Shown here: piece by piece, positions 50,308 to 57,792 of the stretch
How positions within the stretch are numbered: the first letter of the stretch is position 1
How the letters are laid out: each line of letters starts with the position of its first letter
Source of the DNA: an uncultured Sphingomonadaceae bacterium
GTDB taxonomy: Bacteria > Pseudomonadota > Alphaproteobacteria > Sphingomonadales > Sphingomonadaceae
Direction: 5' to 3'
Length of the DNA: 64,000 bases
Assembly (NCBI GenBank): GCA_947493215.1
Contig: CANLQE010000001.1
Coordinates: 620,001 to 684,000, forward strand
The notes under the pieces: generated by a model
Database searches by the model: none
The model's input: only the letters and a program-made list of their open reading frames with translations
Told to the model about the DNA's origin: nothing
Program-made: the position numbers and the translations under genes

Positions 50308-53037
50308 CTAAAAACGTCCACGCAACGTGATGCCGTAGGTTCTTGGCTCCGCAAGGTAGGCCGAGTAAGTTTGCTGCGATGCGACGAATGGTGTGTTGAA
50401 TGCAACCTGGGTGTAATCAACATCGAACAAGTTTTGAGCCCAGCCTTCAATGGCCCACATGTCGTCCGGACCGCGGATACCGATACGGGCGTTCACGAGC
50501 GTGAACCCGTCCTGTTCCTTACCAAATAGCAAGTCCGAACCAGTGTTATAATCGCTAGTCGTCCGCGCGTTCAGATAAAATAAGCCGGTCAAACCGCTGT
50601 TGCCAAGTTCTGGTGTGTATGAAAGTGATGCCGTAGCGGTTATTTCGGGAGCGTTGGACAGATTATCCCCCGGAAGCAGACGCAGCGCAGGATCGAGTGG
50701 AGCGCCAGTATCACGGCCCACCAGATCATTTTCATAGCTGGTATCCGTATATGTCAGGCCCATTGTGATGTTAACATCACTGATCGGATTGATTGACGCT
50801 TCCAGCTCGACACCCTGTGCCACAACGCCATATTTGACATTGTCGGGATTACAAGCGCCCGTGGTGACGTCAGCATCGAGATCCGTACCGCCCAAGTCAT
50901 CGCTACAGGCGTTAACATTCTGGACCAGGAAAACAGATCCGTTGAATGTATTGAGCTGAAAACTGTCAAACTGTTGACGGAAAGCGGCTACGCTCAGCGA
51001 AAATTCCCGGGTCGTGTATTTTGCGCCGATTTCAAATGCATCCACTGTTTCCTGATCAAATTGCAGGTTGGCGGTGTCGCCTACCGCTGCCGGATCAAGC
51101 AGTGTCGAGCTAGTCAACGCAGACCGGTCGAGGTTGAAGCCGCCTGCCTTGTAGCCGCGCGAGTAGCTGGCATAGAGAAGCAGATCATCGATTGGTTGGT
51201 AAGAAAGGACGGCCGTGCCGGTGAATTCATTCTCGCTCCGGCTGTCACTCAAGGTAACGCCATCCAGTTCCGAAGTAGAATTACCCTGACAGGAAAGGCC
51301 AATCAGTCCGCCTGCCAATCCGCCAAGTGGGCCATCGAGCAACGGGGTAAACAATCCGCGCTGAGTTGGACAAATGGTATTATCGTTGGTGAACGCGGCT
51401 CTGAAATCCTTGGTTTCGTTAGTATAACGCAACCCCAATGTAAGATCGAGCTTGTCGGTTATGTGGACGATGTTGTGGGTGAAAAAAGCAAAATTCTCGC
51501 TTTTCTGATTATAGGTATCAACAATGCTACCGCGATCATTAATCTGCGCCAAATTATCCAAGCCAGCAAAAATCAACGGTGTCGCGGCGCCAAATGCACC
51601 CGTGCCGCCATTGGCTGCTTGCAATGCAGCCCTGCCGCCGGCGCTCAAACACCCTGTGTCGGTTGGTGAGGCAAGCGCAGGATTAACCGCATTGACTATA
51701 CGGCATGGTGCGAAAGCACCATATTGCGTGCCGAAGCGGACGTTATCCCGCGTTTCGAGCTTTTCATTGGCGTAGAAACCGCCGATCAACCAATCTAGCT
51801 TATCATCGAAAGCCGAACCTTGCAGTCGCAATTCTTGCGTGAATGTTCTGAACTCCCGAGCGCCAGCATTTTCGTTCGGCGCGCGATAAAGGACGTCCAC
51901 TTGGGTATAATCGGTATCAGAACCCTGAAAGTTGGAATATTCACGATATCCGGTGATGGACGTGAGATTGACGGAGCCGAGTTCCGCATTAGCTTCGATC
52001 GAAGCGCCATAATCCTCTGTCTCACCGGCATAAGAGCGGCCCGGGGTAACATAGATATCCCGGTTAAAAGTACTCTGATTCAGGGCGTTGGGGTTTTGAC
52101 CGAGACCGAAAAGCACAGGAATGATTGGGTTATCGGGACTGGTGAGAGCAGGTGCGCCGGGCTGCGGAAGGGAAAACGGATCGAGCCTCGGGCTTACCCG
52201 CGTCTGCTGCGCAAATTCTGGCTGGACAAAAGTCGCTGCACAGCAGGATTCATCTTTCTTTGAGTAGTCACCGATCAGACGGATGTTAAGGGTATCGCTC
52301 GGTTTAAACAAAACCTGAGCGCGCACAAGATAGCGGTCCTTATTGTTAACGTCGGTATCGTTAACAACATCATTATAGAAACCATCGCGTTGCAGATAAA
52401 CACCATCGATACGCGCCGCAATATTATCGGTCAGAGGGGCATTGATACCGCCTTCCAAGCGAATCTGGTCATAATTGCCATAAGTGGCAGCGCCATATCC
52501 TGAAAACATGAATTCCGGGGCCGCTGTGGAGATGCTGATCAGACCAGCAGAAGAGTTTCGCCCGCCAAGCGTCCCTTGGGGGCCACGCAGCACTTCAATC
52601 CGGTCAATCGGACCAAGTTCACTCAGCGCATTACCGCTACGCGAGCGGTAAACGCCATCGATGAACACCGCTACCGAGCTTTCGAGCCCAGGGTTGTCTC
52701 CAACGGTGCCGATACCGCGAATACGAGCAGAACCATTGGCTTCGTTGCCGGTTGAGGATACCAGCAAGGACGGCGCAAGCTGGTTCAATTCACGAATGTC
52801 GCTTGTCCCGCTCCGCTGCAATTGTTCCGCGCCAATGGCCGAAACGGCAATGGGAACATCAGACAAAGCCTGCGCACGGCCCTGCGCGGTCACTACGATA
52901 ACATTGTCGTCAAAGGCGTTGTCACTTTCTTCAGCTTGGTCGGCTGTATCATTAGGCTGGGCTTGAGCGTAGACGGGGGCAGTCGCAATCGCTGCGACCG
53001 CAAATGCGCACGCAGACAGATTCAATACTAATTTCAT
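50308..53037 (-). CDS. TonB-dependent receptor
   Basis: A 909-residue outer-membrane receptor: signal peptide (MKLVLNLSACAFAVAAIATAPVYAQA), TonB box region VIVVTAQGRAQALSDVPIAVSAI (about 46-68), plug with LRGPQGTLGGRNSSAGLISI, and a barrel ending TYGITLRGRF. Like the receptor at 5758 it belongs to the large sphingomonad catabolic-uptake group and shares the adjacent cysteine pair (ESCCAATF, about residue 265). There is no FecR/sigma signalling domain at the N-terminus. No degradation genes adjoin it directly; the closest are the ECF41 pair downstream and a 1.4-kb gene-poor stretch upstream. Substrate unknown. Confidence 0.92.
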   Translation of the reverse strand: MKLVLNLSACAFAVAAIATAPVYAQAQPNDTADQAEESDNAFDDNVIVVTAQGRAQALSDVPIAVSAIGAEQLQRSGTSDIRELNQLAPSLLVSSTGNEANGSARIRGIGTVGDNPGLESSVAVFIDGVYRSRSGNALSELGPIDRIEVLRGPQGTLGGRNSSAGLISISTAAPEFMFSGYGAATYGNYDQIRLEGGINAPLTDNIAARIDGVYLQRDGFYNDVVNDTDVNNKDRYLVRAQVLFKPSDTLNIRLIGDYSKKDESCCAATFVQPEFAQQTRVSPRLDPFSLPQPGAPALTSPDNPIIPVLFGLGQNPNALNQSTFNRDIYVTPGRSYAGETEDYGASIEANAELGSVNLTSITGYREYSNFQGSDTDYTQVDVLYRAPNENAGAREFRTFTQELRLQGSAFDDKLDWLIGGFYANEKLETRDNVRFGTQYGAFAPCRIVNAVNPALASPTDTGCLSAGGRAALQAANGGTGAFGAATPLIFAGLDNLAQINDRGSIVDTYNQKSENFAFFTHNIVHITDKLDLTLGLRYTNETKDFRAAFTNDNTICPTQRGLFTPLLDGPLGGLAGGLIGLSCQGNSTSELDGVTLSDSRSENEFTGTAVLSYQPIDDLLLYASYSRGYKAGGFNLDRSALTSSTLLDPAAVGDTANLQFDQETVDAFEIGAKYTTREFSLSVAAFRQQFDSFQLNTFNGSVFLVQNVNACSDDLGGTDLDADVTTGACNPDNVKYGVVAQGVELEASINPISDVNITMGLTYTDTSYENDLVGRDTGAPLDPALRLLPGDNLSNAPEITATASLSYTPELGNSGLTGLFYLNARTTSDYNTGSDLLFGKEQDGFTLVNARIGIRGPDDMWAIEGWAQNLFDVDYTQVAFNTPFVASQQTYSAYLAEPRTYGITLRGRF

Positions 53038-54162
53038 TATATACTCTTCCTAAATAATTATCTCTATTTATATTTTATAACATAATGTATTGTATATTTA
53101 ATTTTGAAATTATAATTTGATATTATATACTTTATTAATGATAACGATTGCTTTATTAACAATCAATTTTCACTCTTCACCGAAGTTAAATGCGGACGAA
53201 CATTCCCCAATGCCCGCCCGCTGACCCAACGAGAGAGAAGGATCAATTAAAAATTACAAAAATAATTTTATAATTTGAAATTCTTTTAAAACATTTTATT
53301 ATTTATCTGTCTAACTTAATGCATTTTAAGTTATAATTTGGATATACGTTAAATTATTATTTAAGCTTTACTGAACTTCACTAAAGAAGCATTCCGATCA
53401 CCAAAGAACTTAATACTAGAAACAGATGTCAGCTTGTCATCATGAATAACTCAAAACTTGTCATTAGGCCTTCGGTCATACTGCGCCTTTTCTGATCTGC
53501 AGTTCTTGCGCAGCCAGCTTCGTTTATTGAGACGACTGCGATAAACCCGACGATGAATGCTTCTTTAGAATTGATACTTTTGATCTCCTAAATGGGTTTG
53601 CGACAACGCTGGCTATGAATCGGTTTTGGATGAGCGCACTTGTAAAATCCTGTGGTCAGGATGATTGTTTTATGATGAAAAGGTGAGGTCTTTGAAAAAC
53701 AAGCGTAATATCGTTCTTGCATGTGACCACAAAGTCCATCTGAAACCCAAGATCATGGGCGTCTGCTTATTTTTCGCAGGAAGAAGTTCCTCAGGAAATT
53801 GCGGCCGCGGTGCAGCGTGTCCACGCTCGGATTCAAACCGCTGCGGAAGAATAGAACCAAATTTCCCACGAGCATTTGTCTGAAACAAGTGGAAGCAAAT
53901 AGATCAAATCAGTGAAATTATACGGCTATTCGACCAGTCCCTATGTCTGGAAAACCGGGTGCTTCCTATATTATAAGGGGATCGACTTCGCGCATCTGCC
54001 AGACAATCCCACATTATCCCCCGATTTCTTGCAGGTAAATTCAATCGCTGATGGTCTGGGGTGAAGGAAACAAGTTAAGGTCCGTACCCTAAGAGCCGAG
54101 TTGTGATCATGGTCAGCGGTAATCACTACCCAAAAGCCGTTGCTTTTTGGCTCGCTTCTTTG
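53038..54162. other. gene-poor, partly AT-rich region upstream of the second TonB-dependent receptor
   Basis: About 1.1 kb. The part 53041-53400 is strongly AT-rich and has three copies of TATAATTTG (53111, 53269, 53332), which may be regulator sites for the receptor gene. From 53400 to 53900 there is normal composition but no intact gene; a short reading GEIAAAVQRVH-like tail ending near 53850 looks like a decayed C-terminus I cannot name. A GST fragment follows at 53912. The region reads as a scar of past gene loss. Confidence 0.5.
53912..54064 (+). pseudogene. glutathione S-transferase, N-terminal fragment
   Basis: A 50-codon frame from GTG at 53912: KLYGYSTSPYVWKTGCFLYY then GIDFAHLPDNPTLSPDFLQVN. 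This is the first strand-helix-strand of a GST thioredoxin fold, including the SPY(V) active-site loop. It stops at 54062 before the cis-proline strand, so three quarters of the protein is missing. It is clearly a pseudogene, located between the AT-rich region and the rplJ promoter. Confidence 0.7.
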
Positions 54163-54190
54163 TTGACATATTCCCCCATCCCGCTAATGC
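54163..54190 (+). promoter_or_regulatory. candidate promoter of rplJ-rplL
   Basis: TTGACA (54163-54168), a 16-base spacer, and TAATGC (54185-54190) make a good sigma-70-type promoter 300 bp before rplJ. It is the best -35 box of this gap and would give a leader of about 290 nt. Confidence 0.5.
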
Positions 54191-54486
54191 GCTATCACAA
54201 ATTGCGGTTCCGTGAAAAGAATCACAATTTCCGTCCGAGACAGCCGGTGAGGGGAATATGCCTCTCTTAATTTCCAGCCTAGACGGGGATCAGTTTTTTC
54301 GTGTGGAAACACACGGGTTTGCAGTCAGCGTTTTCTAACGCGACAAAGCAACCAAAACCCCCCTTCGGATTATACAGAACTAACCTCGGTTGGTTCTTTC
54401 GCTCGTCATCCCGGTTCGCGCCGGAATGGCGCTATTGAAGAAAGCGGATTGCGCCTCAAAACGCAATCCACGTGAAGGAGCAAAAT
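54191..54486 (+). ncRNA. candidate ribosomal protein L10 leader
   Basis: The 290-nt untranslated stretch before rplJ has several inverted repeats (GTGTGGAAACACAC near 54300, and GGATTGCG/CGCAATCC at 54446-54469, just upstream of the AAGGAG ribosome site). In bacteria L10(L12) complexes bind the leader of their own mRNA and reduce translation; the position and hairpins fit such a leader. I cannot confirm the specific L10-leader fold by eye. Confidence 0.4.
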
Positions 54487-54999
54487 ATGGATCGTGGTCA
54501 AAAGACCGAAGCCGTTGCTGCGCTAAACGCGACTTTCAAAGAGGCTGGGGTTGTTGTGGTAACACGCAATCTGGGCCTCACCGTAGCCGATTCTACAGCG
54601 CTACGCGGAAAGATGCGGGAAGCCGGTGCAAGCTTCAAAGTCTCTAAAAACCGCCTTGCCAAGCTGGCTCTGGAAGGAACCGACTATGCCCCGATAGCAG
54701 ATATGCTGTCTGGACCAGTCGCACTTGCTACATCGGATGATCCGGTGGCTGCTGCAAAAATCGCAGTGGAATTTGCAAAGTCTAATGATCTCCTGGAGAT
54801 TGTTGGCGGCGCGATGGGCGATACCCTTCTTGACGAAGCGGGCGTTAAATCCCTGGCCTCTATGCCTTCTCTGGACGAACTGCGCGGAACGATTGTTGGA
54901 TTGCTTGTTGCACCACAAACGAAAATCGCACGGGTGGTCAAGGAACCAGCTGGAGCCCTTGCACGTGTAGTCGGCGCTTATGCCGCTACGGGTGAATAA
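54487..54999 (+). CDS. rplJ: 50S ribosomal protein L10
   Basis: 170 residues from ATG at 54487 (GAAGGAGCAAAAT upstream). L10 features: an N-terminal globular RNA-binding part (MDRGQKTEAVAALNATFKEAGVVVVTRNLGLTVADSTALRGKMR and FKVSKNRLAKLALEGT), LLSGPVA-like strand (ADMLSGPVALATSDDP), and the C-terminal helix that binds L7/L12 dimers (LDELRGTIVGLLVAPQTKIARVVKEPAGALARVVGAYA). It forms the stalk base of the large ribosomal subunit. It is followed 46 bp later by rplL. The usual upstream rplK-rplA pair is not in the window. Confidence 0.97.
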   Translation: MDRGQKTEAVAALNATFKEAGVVVVTRNLGLTVADSTALRGKMREAGASFKVSKNRLAKLALEGTDYAPIADMLSGPVALATSDDPVAAAKIAVEFAKSNDLLEIVGGAMGDTLLDEAGVKSLASMPSLDELRGTIVGLLVAPQTKIARVVKEPAGALARVVGAYAATGE

Positions 55000-55045
55000 G
55001 TAAACTTACTCAAGCATTGATTAGAAAATTTGGAGCGTAAATAAC

Positions 55046-55420
55046 ATGGCTGACATAGCAAAACTAGTTGAAGAACTTTCAAAATTGACCGTGATGGAAG
55101 CGGCTGAACTGTCTAAAGCTCTTGAAGAAGAGTGGGGCGTTTCTGCTGCAGCTGCTGTTGCAGTTGCTGGACCTGCTGCAGGCGGCGGCGGCGAAGCTGC
55201 GGAAGAGCAGACCGAATTCGACGTTATTCTGACTGGCGACGGCGGCAAGAAAATCCAAGTGATTAAAGAAGTTCGTGCCATCACCCAGCTTGGCCTGACC
55301 GATGCGAAAGCACTTGTCGAAGGCGCGCCTAAAGCAATTAAAGAAGGCGTAAACAAAGCTGAAGCTGAAGAGATCAAAGGTAAGATCGAAGCAGCTGGCG
55401 GTACCGTCGAAATGAAATAA
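55046..55420 (+). CDS. rplL: 50S ribosomal protein L7/L12
   Basis: 124 residues, normal for the family. N-terminal dimerisation part ([30 protein letters not shown]), an Ala/Gly-rich hinge ([21 protein letters not shown]), and a C-terminal factor-binding domain ([45 protein letters not shown]). It recruits and stimulates translational GTPases. Co-transcribed with rplJ and closed by a strong terminator; rpoB does not follow, unlike in many bacteria. Confidence 0.98.
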   Translation: MADIAKLVEELSKLTVMEAAELSKALEEEWGVSAAAAVAVAGPAAGGGGEAAEEQTEFDVILTGDGGKKIQVIKEVRAITQLGLTDAKALVEGAPKAIKEGVNKAEAEEIKGKIEAAGGTVEMK

Positions 55421-55442
55421 ACCATTCGGTTTATTGACAAGA

Positions 55443-56411
55443 TTAAGGGGCGGTTTCCGGTTTGGAAGCCGCCCTTTTTGTTTTCAGTTGGATGGCGATC
55501 CATTTTTGTGCGGCTGCGATGGCGTCATTTTTGGAAGCTTCGATATCTGGAATCACGCCCGTTCTTTCCCAATTGCTTCCTGTATGTGGACTAAATGGAC
55601 GCATCTCGGGAACGCCAATTTTCCATCCACCCGGCAAGGCTGCGCCTTCCCCAAGCATATGCGCGCCGCCACCGCTGGGTGAGCCGATAACCACCGCGCG
55701 ACCTTGGGCCTGCAAAGAATAGGCAACCGCCTCTGGTGCAGAGAAACTGGTTTGATCCAACAATATCGCCAGCGGGCGTTGCGCCCCGTAGCGCGGCCAG
55801 GTTATTTTCGGTTCCTGTCGGTCCGGTTCTAAGCCGGAGCGTTTTTCGCGGCGAAGCGGCATCTGCGATCCCGGTTCCATGAAGGACCATTGCAGGGGCC
55901 ATGCCGTTTCGGGACTACCACCCGGGTTGCCGCGCAGGTCCAGGATAAGGGCGTCGCTGCTGCTGGCGAGCGTAAAGGCAGAGCTGAAAGCCTGCTCAGC
56001 CATTTCATAATCGTAAAAGTCGGTGACGTGCAGATAGGCTATGTTATTGTCCAGCCGCTGGACCGTTTTGATGCCGTGGCCCCTAGCAGGGGCGCCTTGT
56101 CGCCATTTCTCTAACCAGTCATTGTCTCCGTGCTCAGATGAATGCGGCGCATATTCCATATAAACATGGTTGTCGGTCATCACTGTGCGCAGTTGCTTGG
56201 TCATAAATTGGGCAAAGGCCTCAGGATCATCGCAGTGCTTGTCAAACGCACCTGAGGTTGCGCGCTCTCGCAAGGTGGCAGCTGATTTACGGGCAATATC
56301 GGCAAGCACATAACGGCTTTCGATTACATCGGCGGCAGCGCTTAATGCGGCCCTTTCCTGGGTGCAATCAGCAACCTGCGGTTGTGCTATGAGTAAAAGC
56401 GCAGAAATCAT
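55443..56411 (-). CDS. S41 family peptidase (C-terminal processing peptidase-like)
   Basis: 322 residues from ATG at 56411, preceded by AAGGAGAG and lying directly after the MarR stop codon. A short hydrophobic leader (MISALLLIAQPQVA) suggests export. The S41 core is visible: NIAYLHVTDF, ALILDLRGNPGG, and catalytic Ser in DQTSFSAPEAVAYSLQ, with GRAVVIGSPSGGG after it. The partner Lys lies three to four residues after the Ser in many Ctp enzymes but here the helix reads APEAVAY, so this is the tricorn-like/retinol-binding-like branch using other residues. No PDZ domain is obvious. It probably digests peptides in the periplasm. Confidence 0.82.
   Translation of the reverse strand: MISALLLIAQPQVADCTQERAALSAAADVIESRYVLADIARKSAATLRERATSGAFDKHCDDPEAFAQFMTKQLRTVMTDNHVYMEYAPHSSEHGDNDWLEKWRQGAPARGHGIKTVQRLDNNIAYLHVTDFYDYEMAEQAFSSAFTLASSSDALILDLRGNPGGSPETAWPLQWSFMEPGSQMPLRREKRSGLEPDRQEPKITWPRYGAQRPLAILLDQTSFSAPEAVAYSLQAQGRAVVIGSPSGGGAHMLGEGAALPGGWKIGVPEMRPFSPHTGSNWERTGVIPDIEASKNDAIAAAQKWIAIQLKTKRAASKPETAP
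55447..55480 (+). terminator. rho-independent terminator of rplJ-rplL
   Basis: GGGGCGGTTTCC and GGAAGCCGCCC form a GC-rich stem around a 5-base loop, followed by TTTTTG. It lies 26 bp after rplL stop and overlaps the last codons of the convergent S41 peptidase gene. Confidence 0.88.
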
Positions 56412-56412
56412 C

Positions 56413-56904
56413 TCAACTCTCCTTGTTGGCAAAGACCGCTTCGATGCGATCGGCAAAGCTCAGCCGGTCCAGTGCGTCATCCAGCCCATCGAGCTGTTTC
56501 AGAAAATCCGGAGCCGCTTCTTCAAGCAGGTCTGCAGCGGCTTGATCCACAATCCGCGATATTGCGGATACTTGATCAAGCTTCTCTGATCCTGCAGCGG
56601 TCAGGTGCAATATCTTGCTCCGTGCATCGCTGGCATCGGCCTTGCGCTCGAGCAATCCTGCCTTTTCCATAGCGCCAACGACTTGAACCATGGCGACATG
56701 GCTTTGACCCAGCATTTTTGTCGCATCGCGGCTGTTCATTGGTCCGCGCTCGTTGAGCAACATGCCCAGTGCAAACCACCGCTGTTCAAAGCTCAGTTCG
56801 CGGCGGTAGACTTCTGTGACATTGCTGTTGAGGCGCTCAAGTAGACGCCTGATACGTGTGCCGAGTGTCTTTATTCCGGATTCACGGAGATAGTCATTTT
56901 CCAT
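56413..56904 (-). CDS. MarR-family transcriptional regulator
   Basis: A 163-residue MarR regulator: winged HTH at about residues 45-110 (RWFALGMLLNERGPMNSRDATKMLGQSHVAMVQVVGAMEKAGLLERKADASDARSKILHLTAAG), with DASDARSK as the wing. Flanking helices make the dimer. The gene is immediately upstream of the S41 peptidase gene (stop at 56413, next ATG at 56411), so they are co-transcribed and coupled. The AT-rich inverted repeat TATATGTAA-GTTGTTACATATA at 56903-56924, overlapping its own start, is a good candidate for its operator. Confidence 0.9.
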   Translation of the reverse strand: MENDYLRESGIKTLGTRIRRLLERLNSNVTEVYRRELSFEQRWFALGMLLNERGPMNSRDATKMLGQSHVAMVQVVGAMEKAGLLERKADASDARSKILHLTAAGSEKLDQVSAISRIVDQAAADLLEEAAPDFLKQLDGLDDALDRLSFADRIEAVFANKES

Positions 56905-56924
56905 ATATGTAAGTTGTTACATAT
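56903..56924. promoter_or_regulatory. palindrome at the MarR gene start, probable autoregulatory operator
   Basis: ATATATGTAA (56903 on) and TTACATATAT (to 56924) form an almost perfect inverted repeat with a two-base centre. Palindromes of this size and AT content overlapping the promoter are typical for MarR operators. It also lies 20 bp from the end of the PagL-like gene. Confidence 0.6.
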
Positions 56925-56935
56925 ATTCTGAGATG

Positions 56936-57475
56936 TCAAGGCAGTTTAATCACCAACCGCGCACCGATAATGTCGAGACCGGGATTTTGGTTGCGGTTGA
57001 ATAGCTGCGCATGACTGACATGGACCCAGCTTGCTTCCAGATCGACACGCTTGGATAGTTGGACACCAACGGCGAGTTCCGGTTCAAATAGAATGCGCGA
57101 TCCCAATTGGGTTTGCGAGCCATCTGCGGTGAAACGCTGTGACGGGCCATCATGAATGGCCAGGCCGATTCCCGGGCGCAGATAAAATTTATCACCGATT
57201 TTCCAGCTTAAACCCACCGCCACGAGGCTGGTATCACCAGCGCTGTTGACCGACGCAAATATATAAGGGGACGGTGCGCCGATGACGGCCAAAGCTTCTA
57301 TTCGTTTGCCACGGTAACCGGCTTGGATATCGACGCCTTGTTCGCCAATTTTAAAAGACAAGGGCGTGTCAACTTCGTGCGCGGCCAACCCAATGAATAT
57401 TTCCTGCGCGGCCGCCGGCTGTATTGCGATGAACAAAGCAAAGGTCGAAAAAACCAATATATAGAAACGCTTCAT
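56936..57475 (-). CDS. outer-membrane acyloxyacyl hydrolase, PagL-like
   Basis: A 179-residue small barrel protein with a clear signal peptide (MKRFYILVFSTFALFIAIQPAAAQ). The C-terminal part SWVHVSHAQLFNRNQNPGLDIIGARL matches the PagL/acyloxyacyl hydrolase motif, where a His and Ser (here VSHAQ context) remove the 3-O acyl chain of lipid A; the family normally reads H-x-S-N-A, and here the order H-V-S-H-A keeps His and Ser. The end VIKLP is not a typical aromatic terminus. It would modify lipopolysaccharide or glycosphingolipid-based outer membrane; sphingomonads often lack LPS, so the substrate needs care. Confidence 0.75.
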   Translation of the reverse strand: MKRFYILVFSTFALFIAIQPAAAQEIFIGLAAHEVDTPLSFKIGEQGVDIQAGYRGKRIEALAVIGAPSPYIFASVNSAGDTSLVAVGLSWKIGDKFYLRPGIGLAIHDGPSQRFTADGSQTQLGSRILFEPELAVGVQLSKRVDLEASWVHVSHAQLFNRNQNPGLDIIGARLVIKLP

Positions 57476-57792
57476 AGACGCGGCCTCCCGTTGCCGCCCG
57501 ACGGCCGATTCCGGTCCGTCGGCTGTGGCTATAGGATTGGTTCTGCATTTAGGGAAGCAGGCCTGCGGTGCAGTCTCCTATTGGGCCAGGTTAATCGATA
57601 GACCTTAACGGCGGAGCGACTAAGGGCGAGTTCTGTTGCCCGGTTTCTTGCGCTCATATGAGAATTGGCGCGTCCCATATCAATCATAAAACACTCAGAT
57701 AAAACGACATTTATCGTCGTTAACTTTATACAAACCCTGCGCACCTAATGTCGCGTCATTATTTGTAACATAGAGTAAAACGGGGCGCGTAT

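Noticed and set aside
53665-53883. 72-codon frames on both strands in the gene-poor region
   Set aside because: Both strands are open over the same segment and the codons look random; at most it is decayed sequence.
38289-54000. A complete integrated phage or ICE
   Set aside because: No integrase, capsid, conjugation or replication genes are seen; only the tRNA half and a recombinase fragment remain.
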